Positions 7,120-16,221 are shown, counted from the first letter of the stretch. The stretch is DNA of 64,000 bases from Candidatus Poribacteria bacterium (GCA_022826805.1 JAJDUH010000027.1:17309-81308), one strand, 5' to 3'. Notes: a model not told the origin generated them from the letters alone. Program-made: numbers and translations.

Positions 7120-8424
7120 ATGTCAGAAGAAAAGATCAACGGCATCACCAAGATAGCCGTGAAGGGTTTCAAGTCGATAGCGGAGGAATGTGCAATTGAC
7201 ATCCGTCCGTTGACAATTCTTGCCGGTGCCAACAGTTCTGGGAAATCCAGTATTATGCAACCGCTACTGATGCTAAAGCAAACGCTGGAGGCACCTTATG
7301 ACCCGGGCCCGCTGAAAATTGATGGACCGAACGTTCAATTTACTGAGGCAGTGCAATTCCTGTCCATGTTACCGCAGAAAAAAAAGACAGATAGTTTTCA
7401 AATTCAAATTGAGACTTGTGACTCCATCATTACTCACTCGTTGAGAGAAGTTTTCAGAAAAGGACCAAACCGGATTGAAATTGTTGAAATGGCTACCGAA
7501 ACGAAGTCAGCCGAACCAACCTATGGATATCCTAAGCGTTTAAAATTGTTTCCCGGGATGTCACTTGGAGAAATCAAAGCACAACTTGACCAAAACATGA
7601 TTCCCGAAGATTACAATGTGGTGAAACGCTTACGATGTTTTTTGCATTTAGAATCTCAAGATAGCTATCGTTCTGCAAAGAGCACTTCTAACTTTGAGTC
7701 CAATATCCTCGACATTGTTCACCTCCCCGGATTACGAGGCAATCCTGAACGCACCTATAGACTGATCAGCACCGGTCGGCGTTCCCCCGGTACTTTTGAA
7801 CATTATGCTGCGAGTATCATTCACGAATGGCAGGAGAAGAAAGATGAACGCCTGAAAACATTAGGCAATGCCGTTCATATTCTTGGGTTAACAGGAAAAG
7901 TCGGGACGCGAAGAGTTAGTGATGTGGGTATTGAAGTTCAAGTTGGTCGTCTCCTGTCTACTAAAACTGATGAGGCGGGCATGGTTAACATTGCCGATGT
8001 AGGGATTGGTGTATCCCAGGTCCTGCCGGTTTTGGTCGCTGTAATTGCCGCGGAACCGGGGCGGTTAGTCTATCTTGAACAACCCGAGCTCCATCTCCAC
8101 CCTCGCGCCCAAGTCGCTTTAGCACAAGTGCTGGCAAACGCGGCGAAGCGAGGGGTCCGCGTCGTTGTTGAAACGCACAGTTCACTGCTACTTTTGGGGA
8201 TTCAAACGCTTATTGCCGAAGGGGACCTCTCACTCGACTTGGTTAAACTCCACTGGTTCACACGACGCGAAGATGGCGTAACAGAAGTTACCAGTGCCGA
8301 CTTAGACGATGTAGGAGCTTACGGAGAGTGGCCCGAAGATTTTGCAGATGTGGATCTCAAGACACAGAGTCGCTACCTCAATGCTGTGGACAGGCTTAGG
8401 TTTGGAAAAGAGGAGGCATCTTGA
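7120..8424 (+). CDS. SMC/OLD-like AAA ATPase (DUF3696-like)
   Basis: A 434-residue ABC-type ATPase. A KGFKSI strand opens it, the Walker A is GANSSGKSS (36-44), the Walker B region is LVYLEQPELHLHP (316-328), and the switch histidine sits in ETHSS (351-355). This layout matches AAA ATPases with DUF3696-like ends that act with a partner nuclease or effector in many anti-phage modules. Its stop codon overlaps the TTG start of the PIN-like gene, so the two products are made together. A 12-bp tandem duplication (TTAGGTAAGCGA twice) lies in the preceding gap. Its specific target is not readable from the sequence. Confidence 0.85.
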   Translation: MSEEKINGITKIAVKGFKSIAEECAIDIRPLTILAGANSSGKSSIMQPLLMLKQTLEAPYDPGPLKIDGPNVQFTEAVQFLSMLPQKKKTDSFQIQIETCDSIITHSLREVFRKGPNRIEIVEMATETKSAEPTYGYPKRLKLFPGMSLGEIKAQLDQNMIPEDYNVVKRLRCFLHLESQDSYRSAKSTSNFESNILDIVHLPGLRGNPERTYRLISTGRRSPGTFEHYAASIIHEWQEKKDERLKTLGNAVHILGLTGKVGTRRVSDVGIEVQVGRLLSTKTDEAGMVNIADVGIGVSQVLPVLVAVIAAEPGRLVYLEQPELHLHPRAQVALAQVLANAAKRGVRVVVETHSSLLLLGIQTLIAEGDLSLDLVKLHWFTRREDGVTEVTSADLDDVGAYGEWPEDFADVDLKTQSRYLNAVDRLRFGKEEAS

Positions 8425-8954
8425 GAGCAAGAGATTCAAAACGGTTGGTTATTGATGCCGATGTTGCCCAAGCCGCTGGTAGTGAAACAGCAACCCATCC
8501 GAGAGCTAGGCATTGCCGTGATTTTCTGGATGAAGTGTTGACCCTAAGCCACCGCGTCGTGATGACAGAGAGAATTAACAACGAGTGGAAAAATCATCAA
8601 TCCCGTTTCGCCCGCCGGTGGCGAGTGTCAATGGATGCACGCAGAAAAGTAGATCGCATTGATCCGCCGGAGTATGAAGAGCTCCGAGACAAGATTACAG
8701 ACACAACAACCGACGAAGATGAAATTCAAAATATAGAGAAAGATTTTCATCTCCTCCAAGCAGCACTCGCAACCGATCAGACCGTCATTTCGCTTGATGA
8801 AATCATTCGGGGACTGTTCAGACAAGCCTCCCAAAGTGTTGGTGAAATCCGAAATATTATCTGGGTAAATCCAGATAGAACAGCAGAAGAACACCCCATC
8901 GCTTGGCTCCAAAACGGTGCACCACCTGAAGCACATCGCCGCCTTTCTGCTTAA
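8421..8954 (+). CDS. PIN-like nuclease coupled to the ATPase
   Basis: 177 residues from a TTG that overlaps the upstream stop (TTGA, 8421-8424), with a strong ribosome-binding site GAGGAGG at 8410-8416. Acidic residues fall where the PIN ribonuclease fold wants them: D12 and D14 in VIDAD, E50/E55 in MTERINNEW, D119 in ALATDQ and D126 in the S-x-D motif ISLDE. PIN domains are metal-dependent RNases, often toxins. The tight coupling implies that the ATPase controls or senses for the nuclease. A restriction-like HNH or TOPRIM partner is excluded by the motifs. The catalytic call is inference from motifs. Confidence 0.7.
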   Translation: MRARDSKRLVIDADVAQAAGSETATHPRARHCRDFLDEVLTLSHRVVMTERINNEWKNHQSRFARRWRVSMDARRKVDRIDPPEYEELRDKITDTTTDEDEIQNIEKDFHLLQAALATDQTVISLDEIIRGLFRQASQSVGEIRNIIWVNPDRTAEEHPIAWLQNGAPPEAHRRLSA

Positions 8955-9052
8955 TCCTATATCTTCAGTAATGCTATAGAGAACAAGTTGGCAATCACAG
9001 AAGGTCTATAATCCTGTCCACCCTAAAATCTTGTAAATCCTGATGCAGACAA

Positions 9053-9925
9053 TTACCCCCGCCACGCCATATTAATACTCGTATATCCGTGCGTATATTG
9101 ATGCAAATGCGGCGGCAAATCCGCTAAAAACTGCTTACCCTCTTCTGGAATCTCCCACGGAATATCAATATGGTGGTCCCGACTCCGAAAACCCACGCCG
9201 CACGAGAGCCTTATCTCGTCAATCTGGTTCGGGAATGCGCCGTGATATGTACGATGCGCAAACACAATCATGTCACCAGGATCCGTAAACAACGGTACCA
9301 ATCCCGGAATATCGAATCCCACATAAGCCTTTTCCTCTTCACCTTCCTTGTAAAAGGAGCGTCTATCCGCCGTCATCTTAAAGCCTTCAGGTCCCTTCCA
9401 GTTTTCCGCATGAGAGTCCTCAATCACGCATAGACCGCCGTGTTCCGGACGAGAACCCGTCAAGTAGAACCATTTGCCAGAGGGCCAAAGTCCACGGTTT
9501 AGCACGTCACCTGAATTCTTCGGTGCGTCCGTTGAAAACCCACACCAATCTGTATGCCATGCAACAGGCTGAGACCCAGGCATCCGAATAATAGCCGCAG
9601 ACCGGTGGAGGGTCAAATCTTCTGCCCCAATCAGATGATAGTGTATTTTCATAAAGGGTTCGTATTCCAAGACTTTCCAAGCACCCGGTCCAGACTCAAT
9701 CCAAGCGTGTCGAGTACTACTCTGTCCATACTCTAATTCCCCATTCGGGTCCGTCCCATCAAAGACTGCTTGTTTTAGAGTATCGACTAACTCAGGAGGC
9801 AGAACATCTTTGATAATCGCAAAGCCGTGCGCCTCCAGGCATTTAGACATGAGATCAAGTTGATCGACCCCAAACTCGTAGGTGTAGTCGAGTTCAGGTT
9901 TCTGAATTTCCAAATATTCTTTCAT
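9053..9925 (-). CDS. Phytanoyl-CoA dioxygenase family protein (PhyH, copy 1)
   Basis: A 290-residue Fe(II)/2-oxoglutarate dioxygenase-like protein. The facial triad is visible as H124-T-D126 in AWHTDW and a distal histidine in AHRTYHGAF (H228), with R239 as a likely 2-oxoglutarate anchor. PhyH-family enzymes hydroxylate diverse small molecules; the substrate here is unknown. No signal peptide, so cytoplasmic. Two divergent paralogues lie in the window (11.1 and 26.1 kb). A possible promoter is at 10077-10105 on the same strand. Confidence 0.88.
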   Translation of the reverse strand: MKEYLEIQKPELDYTYEFGVDQLDLMSKCLEAHGFAIIKDVLPPELVDTLKQAVFDGTDPNGELEYGQSSTRHAWIESGPGAWKVLEYEPFMKIHYHLIGAEDLTLHRSAAIIRMPGSQPVAWHTDWCGFSTDAPKNSGDVLNRGLWPSGKWFYLTGSRPEHGGLCVIEDSHAENWKGPEGFKMTADRRSFYKEGEEEKAYVGFDIPGLVPLFTDPGDMIVFAHRTYHGAFPNQIDEIRLSCGVGFRSRDHHIDIPWEIPEEGKQFLADLPPHLHQYTHGYTSINMAWRG

Positions 9926-10076
9926 AGGTCAGTCCCCAAGTGTTTCGTCGGAAATATCCGCTGCGTGGTAGGCGCGGTTTCCCTGAGAATAGGTAGGCGA
10001 GGTTTTCAAATTATGCTCCTAAAGCATAATTTGTCTTAGCTTTACATTCCTCGCCGGTCACAAGATCTAATTAATC

Positions 10077-10105
10077 CTAATATCTACTATAGTTGTTTAT
10101 TGCAA
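10077..10105 (-). promoter_or_regulatory. Possible promoter of PhyH copy 1
   Basis: On the minus strand TTGCAA (10105-10100), 17 bp, then TATTAG (10082-10077). Spacing is ideal but the -10 matches the consensus at only four of six positions, and the leader would be about 145 nt. Confidence 0.35.
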
Positions 10106-10308
10106 GTCCCAAGTGTCATGATTTTAGCAAGTATTCACCCTTGGGTCAACGACATTTTTTACGAAATCCGGTCATCGATTAAAAACGGAACCATAATCCT
10201 GATTCTGACAATAAAAGGTTTCTGACCACTAACTGTTAATTGCTAACCACTAACCGTCATACACAATCCTATAAATCCCAGTTCAGACAATCCGAGTGCC
10301 TTATATCC

Positions 10309-10337
10309 TTGCATGAATTGTCAAGTTTTGTTAAAAT
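10309..10337 (+). promoter_or_regulatory. Sigma70-type promoter for the DprA-like gene
   Basis: TTGCAT (10309-10314), 17-bp spacer, TAAAAT (10332-10337) preceded by TGT. This is the recurring form seen before at least seven genes here. The GTG start lies 26 bp downstream. Confidence 0.6.
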
Positions 10338-10363
10338 CTTTACCATAATAGTTAGGGAATCCT

Positions 10364-11023
10364 GTGAGCGAAGTGATGCAACCCGTTCAAGCTGTCAAAC
10401 GAACAGACACAAATTATCCGAAGCGATTGAAGGACTATCTAAAAACAGAAATTCCGGAAATGATCTGGGCACGCGGAAACATTAACTTATTACGAGGACC
10501 AAACACCGTCTTAAATGGAAATCTCTGGGCACTCTTCTGCTCCAGTAAATGTCCGGGCGAAATTATCCTGAAAACGCACGATTTAGCCCAGAGATTCAAG
10601 GAGACGGATATACCAACCATCAGTGGGTATCATTCTCCAGTTGAGCAAGAGTGCTTACGCGTCTTACTGCGTGGCTCGCAACCAATCCTCTTCTGTCCGG
10701 CACGGGGCATTGAGAACATGCGGTTGAAACCTGCATGGAAAGACGCTTTAGCCGAAGACAGACTCTTAATCCTATCTATTTTCGGAAATCAGTATCGTCG
10801 ACCCACTTCCGCACTTGCCGATCAACGCAACTTCTTCGTTGCGGCACTTGCGGACAAAATCTGTATCGCACATGCTGCTGAAGATAGTAAAACCTTGGAA
10901 TTCGCACGTATGGTAATTGCCTGGGGGAAACCCGTTTTTACCTTTGATACACTGGCAAATCATGCCCTCTTTCAACTTGGAGTGCAACGAATTGAACCGT
11001 CCCTAAATGTCCAGCCAAGATAG
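10364..11023 (+). CDS. DprA/Smf-like Rossmann-fold protein
   Basis: 219 residues from GTG 10364 (ATG 10376 is possible). The pattern NLWALFCSSKCPGEIIL, ISGYHSPVEQECLRVLLRG and PILFCPARG matches the Rossmann core of the DprA/Smf family, which in full-length form loads RecA on incoming single-stranded DNA. This protein is shorter than DprA (usually ~290-380 residues) and lacks the SAM and winged-helix ends, so it may be a stand-alone DprA-like nucleotide- or DNA-binding protein rather than a transformation factor. It ends 34 bp before a PhyH gene but shows no functional link to it. Confidence 0.7.
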   Translation: MSEVMQPVQAVKRTDTNYPKRLKDYLKTEIPEMIWARGNINLLRGPNTVLNGNLWALFCSSKCPGEIILKTHDLAQRFKETDIPTISGYHSPVEQECLRVLLRGSQPILFCPARGIENMRLKPAWKDALAEDRLLILSIFGNQYRRPTSALADQRNFFVAALADKICIAHAAEDSKTLEFARMVIAWGKPVFTFDTLANHALFQLGVQRIEPSLNVQPR

Positions 11024-11057
11024 GTTGTGCCTTAATGGTACAATTTGGAGGAAAATA

Positions 11058-11960
11058 ATGGCAGAAACCGTTTTTTTAGGAGAACATGAACTCACCTTCC
11101 CCAGTCCACACCTCGGTGTGCTTCGGGACTGCAATGCCGTCCTTAATTCAGCAGAAGGCTTACATCAACAGATAGCAGAAGATGGATATTTACTCGTTCG
11201 CGGTTTAATAGACAGAGAAAAGGTGATCGCTGCGCGGCGGGCAATCCTTGAATATGCGAATGACGACGGAAAAGACAACGTTTTCAAGCCCGGCACCGAT
11301 ATCATGGACGCATTCGCTGGTGATGGAAGACCCGGCAGGACGATGGGTACACGCGCAGTTACACACCATCCCGATGTCCAGGCAGTCTTGGAAGGCGATG
11401 AACTTTTCAAATTCTTCCGGAACTTCTTTGGTGGCGATACCCGAACCTTCGATTATAAATGGCTCCGGTTTATCCGACCCACCGTTTGGTCAGGACCGCA
11501 TTTCGATTTTGTCTATATGGGAAGAGGGTCAAGGCAGCTCCATACCTGTTGGGTCCCCTTTGGTGATGTGCCAGCAACGATGGGAACACTGGCTGTCCTT
11601 GTTGGTTCGCACAACCTCTCCAGTTTCGCACCGGTACGGGATACTTACGGCGAAACAGATGTAGATAAGGACGGCACGCCTGGCCATTTCGGGAACGACC
11701 CGATGCAAATTAGCGATAAATATGGCGGTGAGTGGAAAACAGCCGATTTCCAGATGGGCGATGTCATTGTGTTTACGATGCACACGATGCACACCTCTAC
11801 GAAAAACCTGTCTGATCGGTGGCGTATCAGTTGTGACATCCGTTTTCAGCCCGCAGAAGATCCTATTGATGAACGGTGGGTTGGCAAAAACCCGATTTCT
11901 CACACGGGTAGCCAAACGATTTCGTTTGAGGAAGCCAAAAAGCAGTGGGGGCTGGAGTAG
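11058..11960 (+). CDS. Phytanoyl-CoA dioxygenase family protein (PhyH, copy 2)
   Basis: 300 residues from ATG 11058, chosen because GGAGG sits at 11047-11051, six bases upstream; a longer frame from 11007 would start inside the previous gene. Metal ligands are H148-F-D150 in SGPHFDFVY and a histidine in FTMHTMHTST (H245), with an arginine at 254-256. Substrate unknown. It differs strongly from copies 1 and 3, so they are not recent duplicates. It converges on the aminotransferase gene. Confidence 0.87.
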   Translation: MAETVFLGEHELTFPSPHLGVLRDCNAVLNSAEGLHQQIAEDGYLLVRGLIDREKVIAARRAILEYANDDGKDNVFKPGTDIMDAFAGDGRPGRTMGTRAVTHHPDVQAVLEGDELFKFFRNFFGGDTRTFDYKWLRFIRPTVWSGPHFDFVYMGRGSRQLHTCWVPFGDVPATMGTLAVLVGSHNLSSFAPVRDTYGETDVDKDGTPGHFGNDPMQISDKYGGEWKTADFQMGDVIVFTMHTMHTSTKNLSDRWRISCDIRFQPAEDPIDERWVGKNPISHTGSQTISFEEAKKQWGLE

Positions 11961-12045
11961 TACTTTAGTCCAGTTTGAATTGAAAGGACTGCTCCTCGCC
12001 CGGCACCAGCCTTGATAATCAGACATGTATAATTTTCGGCAATTT

Positions 12046-12073
12046 TTATACATATCGGGGGTGATATGTATAA
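12046..12073. terminator. Perfect 10-bp inverted repeat between convergent genes
   Basis: TTATACATAT (12046-12055), an 8-nt CGGGGGTG loop and ATATGTATAA (12064-12073). It lies between two convergent genes, so a bidirectional terminator is the simplest reading, though the stem is AT-only. An operator-like site is possible. Confidence 0.4.
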
Positions 12074-12092
12074 TTTGTATACATATTGACCA

Positions 12093-13268
12093 TTAACCGA
12101 ACAACGCCCGGCGAATTTGACGAACCGCTTGGCGAATCCGATCTTCGTTCTCTACAAGCGCGATCCGGATATACCCTTCGCCGTTGTGCCCAAATCCCGC
12201 GCCCGGAGAGACGCAAACTTCCGCCTCGTTGAGAAGTTTCATTGCGAAGTCCATAGAGGAGAGATGCTTCCACGCTTCAGGAATCGGGGCCCAGACAAAC
12301 ATAGAAGCCTGCGGTTTCGGAACCTGCCATCCAATCCGGTTTAACCCTTCAACCAACACATCGCGACGTTTCTGATAAACCGTAGCGTTTTCCATTACTG
12401 TATCTTCTGGCGTGCGCAGTGCCATGATCGCCGCCACCTGAATCGGCGCGAAAATCCCGTAATCGTAGTATCCCTTAATCCGCGCGAGTGCCTCAATAAT
12501 CTCACGATTTCCAGCTGCAAATCCACACCGCCATCCTGCCATGTTATACGATTTAGACAGAGAGAAAAATTCGATGCCGACATCCTTCGCACCCTTCGCT
12601 TGTAAGAAACTTGGTGCCTTATAGTCATCAAAAACGATATCCGCATAAGCCAAATCGTGGATCACCACGATCTCTTGGTGCTTCGCGAATGCCACGACTT
12701 CCTCGAAGAACCCAAGGTCAACAACAGCACCCGTCGGATTGTGTGGGAAACTTAGGATGAGGACCTTGGGTCTCGGCCAAATATCACGCGTAATTTCGGT
12801 GAGGGAAGGGATGAAGGCGTTCTCTTCCGTGAGCGGTATACTCACGACGCTGCCGCCAGCGAGCACAATGCTGTACGTATGGATGGGAAACGTCGGATTC
12901 GGCACCATCGCCAAGTCACCGTTGTCAATCAAGGCTAACGCGAGATGTCCCAATCCCTCTTTAGTCCCAATAACAGAAATGGTTTCTTCGTTTGGGTTGA
13001 TGTGAACACCAAACCGGCGTTCATAATGCCAACTGACTTCCCTACGGAGGTTGAAGATACCGCGGGAAGCAGAGTAACGGTGGTTCCGAAGTTCTTGTGC
13101 CGCTTCAGTCAGTTTGTCAATGATAGGTTGCGGAGTTGGCTGATTCGGGTTTCCCATCCCCAAGTCGATAATATCTATTCCCAGCTGTCGGCGTTCATGT
13201 GTTAATTGTTTGAGTTTGCCGAACATGTATGGTGGAAGTCGATTTAAGCGCTTTGAAAAGATGTCCAT
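12093..13268 (-). CDS. Class I/II PLP aminotransferase (AlaC/DapL-like)
   Basis: 391 residues, a full-length fold type I aminotransferase. The PLP lysine is K239 in SLSKSYNMAGWR; N177 (SFPHNPTG), D205 and Y208 (HDLAYAD) are the cofactor contacts, and a C-terminal arginine in YIRIAL binds the substrate carboxylate. Overall it resembles the glutamate-pyruvate aminotransferase AlaC and the related LL-diaminopimelate aminotransferase group; I cannot separate these by eye. It is the last gene of a minus-strand run that begins with endonuclease V, 56 bp after the sulfatase start. Confidence 0.88.
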   Translation of the reverse strand: MDIFSKRLNRLPPYMFGKLKQLTHERRQLGIDIIDLGMGNPNQPTPQPIIDKLTEAAQELRNHRYSASRGIFNLRREVSWHYERRFGVHINPNEETISVIGTKEGLGHLALALIDNGDLAMVPNPTFPIHTYSIVLAGGSVVSIPLTEENAFIPSLTEITRDIWPRPKVLILSFPHNPTGAVVDLGFFEEVVAFAKHQEIVVIHDLAYADIVFDDYKAPSFLQAKGAKDVGIEFFSLSKSYNMAGWRCGFAAGNREIIEALARIKGYYDYGIFAPIQVAAIMALRTPEDTVMENATVYQKRRDVLVEGLNRIGWQVPKPQASMFVWAPIPEAWKHLSSMDFAMKLLNEAEVCVSPGAGFGHNGEGYIRIALVENEDRIRQAVRQIRRALFG

Positions 13269-13324
13269 TTTTCCAAAATCCTGAGTTTTTTAAATTTGTA
13301 TTAATAAGTCTATTTTTCTATACG

Positions 13325-14749
13325 CTATCTACCGTGTTCCCAATATGCCCGTAAACGCTCACCCCAATTTGATATTACCCGTTTCGGACTTGGATGCACA
13401 ATTTGTTGCCGATGGAGTTTAGTCTCTTGAGCGAGCATTTTGTCTCTACATTCTTTAACGACTTCATCGTAAGCAGCGTTTCCTACTAAATTTTCTGTCT
13501 CTCCAGGGTCATTCTGAGAGTCAAATAACTGCGCCAGCCCAAGTTGTTCAGCATCAGGTCCAGGAGGCGAAAAATCCTCCGTCTCTTTCGGTTTATATTC
13601 TGTAACGTATTTATACCGCTCGGTAACAATCGCACGTCCCCAATAGTTGCTCTCGATATAGGCGTAATCACGCCAAGGAACATCTCTCCCTTCTACCAGC
13701 GGACGGACGCTCATTCCCTGTACCCGTTCAGGCACGTTAGCATCAGCATAATCGCAGACAGTCGGGAATAGGTCTACACCGGAAACGAAATGTGTCTCAT
13801 CGAACCGATCTTTCTCTGCAGCAATACCGCCACCTAAGCACGATACAATGAACGGGACCCGTACGCTCTCTTCGTAAAGCGTGAATTTCTGGAACATTTG
13901 GTGGCTTCCGCACGCTTCACCGTGGTCTGCACTAAAGATAATGAGTGTGTTTTCGTGCAAGCCTGTTGCTCGCAACAGCGCAAGTACCCTCCCAACCTCA
14001 GCATCAACTTTTTCAATGAATCTGTAATAGTTCCATCGCAGGTAGCGCCAATGAAATTCGTCCCAATCGCGGACGCCTCTGAGAATAGCAGCGTGGATAA
14101 GAGCGTCATCAACCCTCCGACAGACTCGGTGCAGCACTGTTTCCCGTTCGTCATAATCGAAGTTTTCAGGAAGAGGCGGCAAGTCATCTTCCGAAACAGT
14201 TCCTTGTTTCAGTGGATTAGGGATCCGTTTTTCCTCGTGGTTGTGCAAATATTCACACACATCGTGCGGATCAACGTAACCGATCTGGAGATAGAACGGT
14301 TCATCGTCATTGTAGTTTGTTAAGAAATCAGCAACCGCATGCGTGGATGCTGAATCGTAATACGCAGCTCCACCTGCCCCAATATCCTGTTTCCCGTAAT
14401 AGAGCGTCTGAAAGCTTTCACGAACATTTCTACCTGGCACATGCCACTTACCACAGTGGAATACGTTATAACCATTGGCATTAAGCACCTGACCTAAATC
14501 AGGAATTTCTGGGTGTAGGTAGCCACCATTGAACGGCACACCTGTTTCTGAGGTATATAAACCCGTCGCCCAACTGGAACGGGCAGCAGCACACACCGGA
14601 TCCGTACAGAACGACCGACGAAAGGAAGTTCCATTCCGATGAATTTCATCAATATTGGGGGTATGAAGATACGGATTTCCGTGAGCCGAGAGCGCGTCCC
14701 ATGAATGCTGATCGGTGTTAATAAAAAGAATATTAGGACGTTTGCTCAT
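13325..14749 (-). CDS. Type I sulfatase
   Basis: A 474-residue alkaline-phosphatase-fold sulfatase. D13/Q14 (FINTDQH) are metal ligands and C53-A-A-A-R57 is the formylglycine signature (C-x-A-x-R variant of CxPxR), so activity needs a formylglycine-generating enzyme elsewhere. Further metal residues are in IIFSADHGEACG. No signal peptide is visible, so it acts in the cytoplasm or follows another route. Sulfatases are abundant in Poribacteria, which degrade sulfated polymers. It starts 5 bp after the stop of the upstream hypothetical gene. Confidence 0.9.
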   Translation of the reverse strand: MSKRPNILFINTDQHSWDALSAHGNPYLHTPNIDEIHRNGTSFRRSFCTDPVCAAARSSWATGLYTSETGVPFNGGYLHPEIPDLGQVLNANGYNVFHCGKWHVPGRNVRESFQTLYYGKQDIGAGGAAYYDSASTHAVADFLTNYNDDEPFYLQIGYVDPHDVCEYLHNHEEKRIPNPLKQGTVSEDDLPPLPENFDYDERETVLHRVCRRVDDALIHAAILRGVRDWDEFHWRYLRWNYYRFIEKVDAEVGRVLALLRATGLHENTLIIFSADHGEACGSHQMFQKFTLYEESVRVPFIVSCLGGGIAAEKDRFDETHFVSGVDLFPTVCDYADANVPERVQGMSVRPLVEGRDVPWRDYAYIESNYWGRAIVTERYKYVTEYKPKETEDFSPPGPDAEQLGLAQLFDSQNDPGETENLVGNAAYDEVVKECRDKMLAQETKLHRQQIVHPSPKRVISNWGERLRAYWEHGR

Positions 14750-14754
14750 ACAAC

Positions 14755-15537
14755 CTATCCTATCCTCTCTTTGAGTACCAGCGTCTCGAAAAAGGTTGAA
14801 GCAATCGCAACGTCCCCGTGTGCGTCAAGCCACCAATACGAGGGCGAAAGTCCTGAACCGTGGAGGTAGTATCCATCAAGCGGGACAGGTGTCTGTATCG
14901 ATTCAAGAAAGCCGAGTCTACTTTTCGGTCTAAGTTGCTCCAGATCTTCCATGACCGCAATGTCCATCCCGTCGTCTGACGATTGAATTGCCTGCGTGAG
15001 CGCCGGAATGACATCGAAAAGTGCCCAATTACACGTCAGTTCAGCAGGGGCACTCACTCTTCCAGCAGCGATTTCAGTAGCGTTGATATGAAGCTTCACC
15101 TCTCCATTTACGGTAAGATGACCGGCACAAGTCAATCGCGAATACGCATCATCCCCACTGTTTCGCGCATCAACACGCCAATTGTCCCTGAGAGGACGGT
15201 AAGGCGAATCACTACAACGGAATTGCATCCGTAGAATTTCTCCACTCGTCGTATTTTCGTATTGGACAGAATAGTCCCACACATTGCCGTCTTTGCGCCG
15301 TTCAACAGTAACCGTGCCAATGCTCAGCTGCGCTTCGGTATCATCTCTACTGTAGCCACGCCAATAATTCGGTAAAATGTTGTAAACGTGTTTTATAGTC
15401 TGTCCGACTTGCGTCTGGTGTGCATCAACTTCCCGGTTATACCCACGGAGTGTTTGAAGCAATTCCTGTGCGAATTGAGGGTTTTGCGAACCGTAGTTAT
15501 AGTCAAACGACCAGTGCTGCGTGTTGCTATTAGCCAT
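14755..15537 (-). CDS. Hypothetical protein in the sulfatase operon
   Basis: A 260-residue protein I do not recognise. It has no signal peptide, alternating beta-strand character through residues ~70-170 (LSIGTVTVERR; LTVNGEVKLHIN), and a Trp/Tyr-rich end (YYLHGSGLSPSYWWLDAHGDV). It sits 9 bp after endonuclease V and 5 bp before the sulfatase, so it is almost certainly co-transcribed with both. Its beta-rich nature and the GDVAIASTFFETLVL ending could fit a small-molecule or sugar-related fold, but no function is claimed. Confidence 0.6.
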   Translation of the reverse strand: MANSNTQHWSFDYNYGSQNPQFAQELLQTLRGYNREVDAHQTQVGQTIKHVYNILPNYWRGYSRDDTEAQLSIGTVTVERRKDGNVWDYSVQYENTTSGEILRMQFRCSDSPYRPLRDNWRVDARNSGDDAYSRLTCAGHLTVNGEVKLHINATEIAAGRVSAPAELTCNWALFDVIPALTQAIQSSDDGMDIAVMEDLEQLRPKSRLGFLESIQTPVPLDGYYLHGSGLSPSYWWLDAHGDVAIASTFFETLVLKERIG

Positions 15538-15546
15538 AATATTTGA

Positions 15547-16221
15547 TTATTTGCGTATTTTGGGGATTTTACCGGATGCGGCATTGTGTGCGTAGCGGGT
15601 CGTCTCAGGCAAGCGATAGCCTCGACAGCATGCTAATGTCCATGTACGTGCTGAATCTAAGGAGATCCGGTGTCCTATGGATACGTAAACCACCCGAACA
15701 TTTGTACGCGTCCGAACAACGGCACCAATTACCTCTCCTTTATCGGTCAGGTATGTGTAAGCTCCCAGTTCCTGTTCCGGTTCTTCGTATCTTCCGCAGA
15801 GCCGAGATTTGGCACAACCAATCGTCGGTTTGTCCAAGATCAGTCCCAAATGCGATGCAAGTCCAAACCGTCTCGGGTGCGCGATCCCTTGTCCGTCTAC
15901 AATCACCAAGTCTGGTTCCGTTTTCAACCGATCAAACGCCGTCAGTAACGGAGGAATCTCCCGAAACGACAACAACCCAGGTATATAAGAAAAACGAACA
16001 GGGCATTCTGCAACCTCAATATCTATCACCTGCAATTCGGGAAAACTGAGGACTACCACGGATGCGCGCGCGATATCCTTTTTCAGCCCAATGTCTACCC
16101 CAGCAACGGTGTTAATTGTCCCAAACCGGTCTGCCGTAACTACCTGTGAACGCAGTCGATTTTGGAGTTCCCGTGCTGCCTCAGGTGTAACATCCCATGA
16201 ATGTAGGGAGTGATACTGCAT
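15547..16221 (-). CDS. nfi: Endonuclease V
   Basis: 224 residues, the usual length. Endonuclease V nicks DNA near deoxyinosine during deamination repair. The catalytic carboxylates are visible: D43 in AGVDIG, E88 in SFRE and D109 in IVDGQG; the wedge motif is Y79-I-P-G and H114-P-R-R-F-G recognises the base. It leads the minus-strand run with the hypothetical protein, sulfatase and aminotransferase, an arrangement with no obvious functional logic. Confidence 0.92.
   Translation of the reverse strand: MQYHSLHSWDVTPEAARELQNRLRSQVVTADRFGTINTVAGVDIGLKKDIARASVVVLSFPELQVIDIEVAECPVRFSYIPGLLSFREIPPLLTAFDRLKTEPDLVIVDGQGIAHPRRFGLASHLGLILDKPTIGCAKSRLCGRYEEPEQELGAYTYLTDKGEVIGAVVRTRTNVRVVYVSIGHRISLDSARTWTLACCRGYRLPETTRYAHNAASGKIPKIRK

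Larger units (their letters stand above)
9926..10363. other. Noncoding divergent gap with promoters and hairpin
   Basis: No gene is visible. It has a palindrome around AATTATGCTCCTAAAGCATAATT (10007-10029 region), a segment ATTTGTCTTAGCTTTACATT that recurs near 63781, low-complexity AACTGTTAATTGC/ACCACTAACC text, and outward-facing promoters for both neighbouring genes. Confidence 0.5.
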
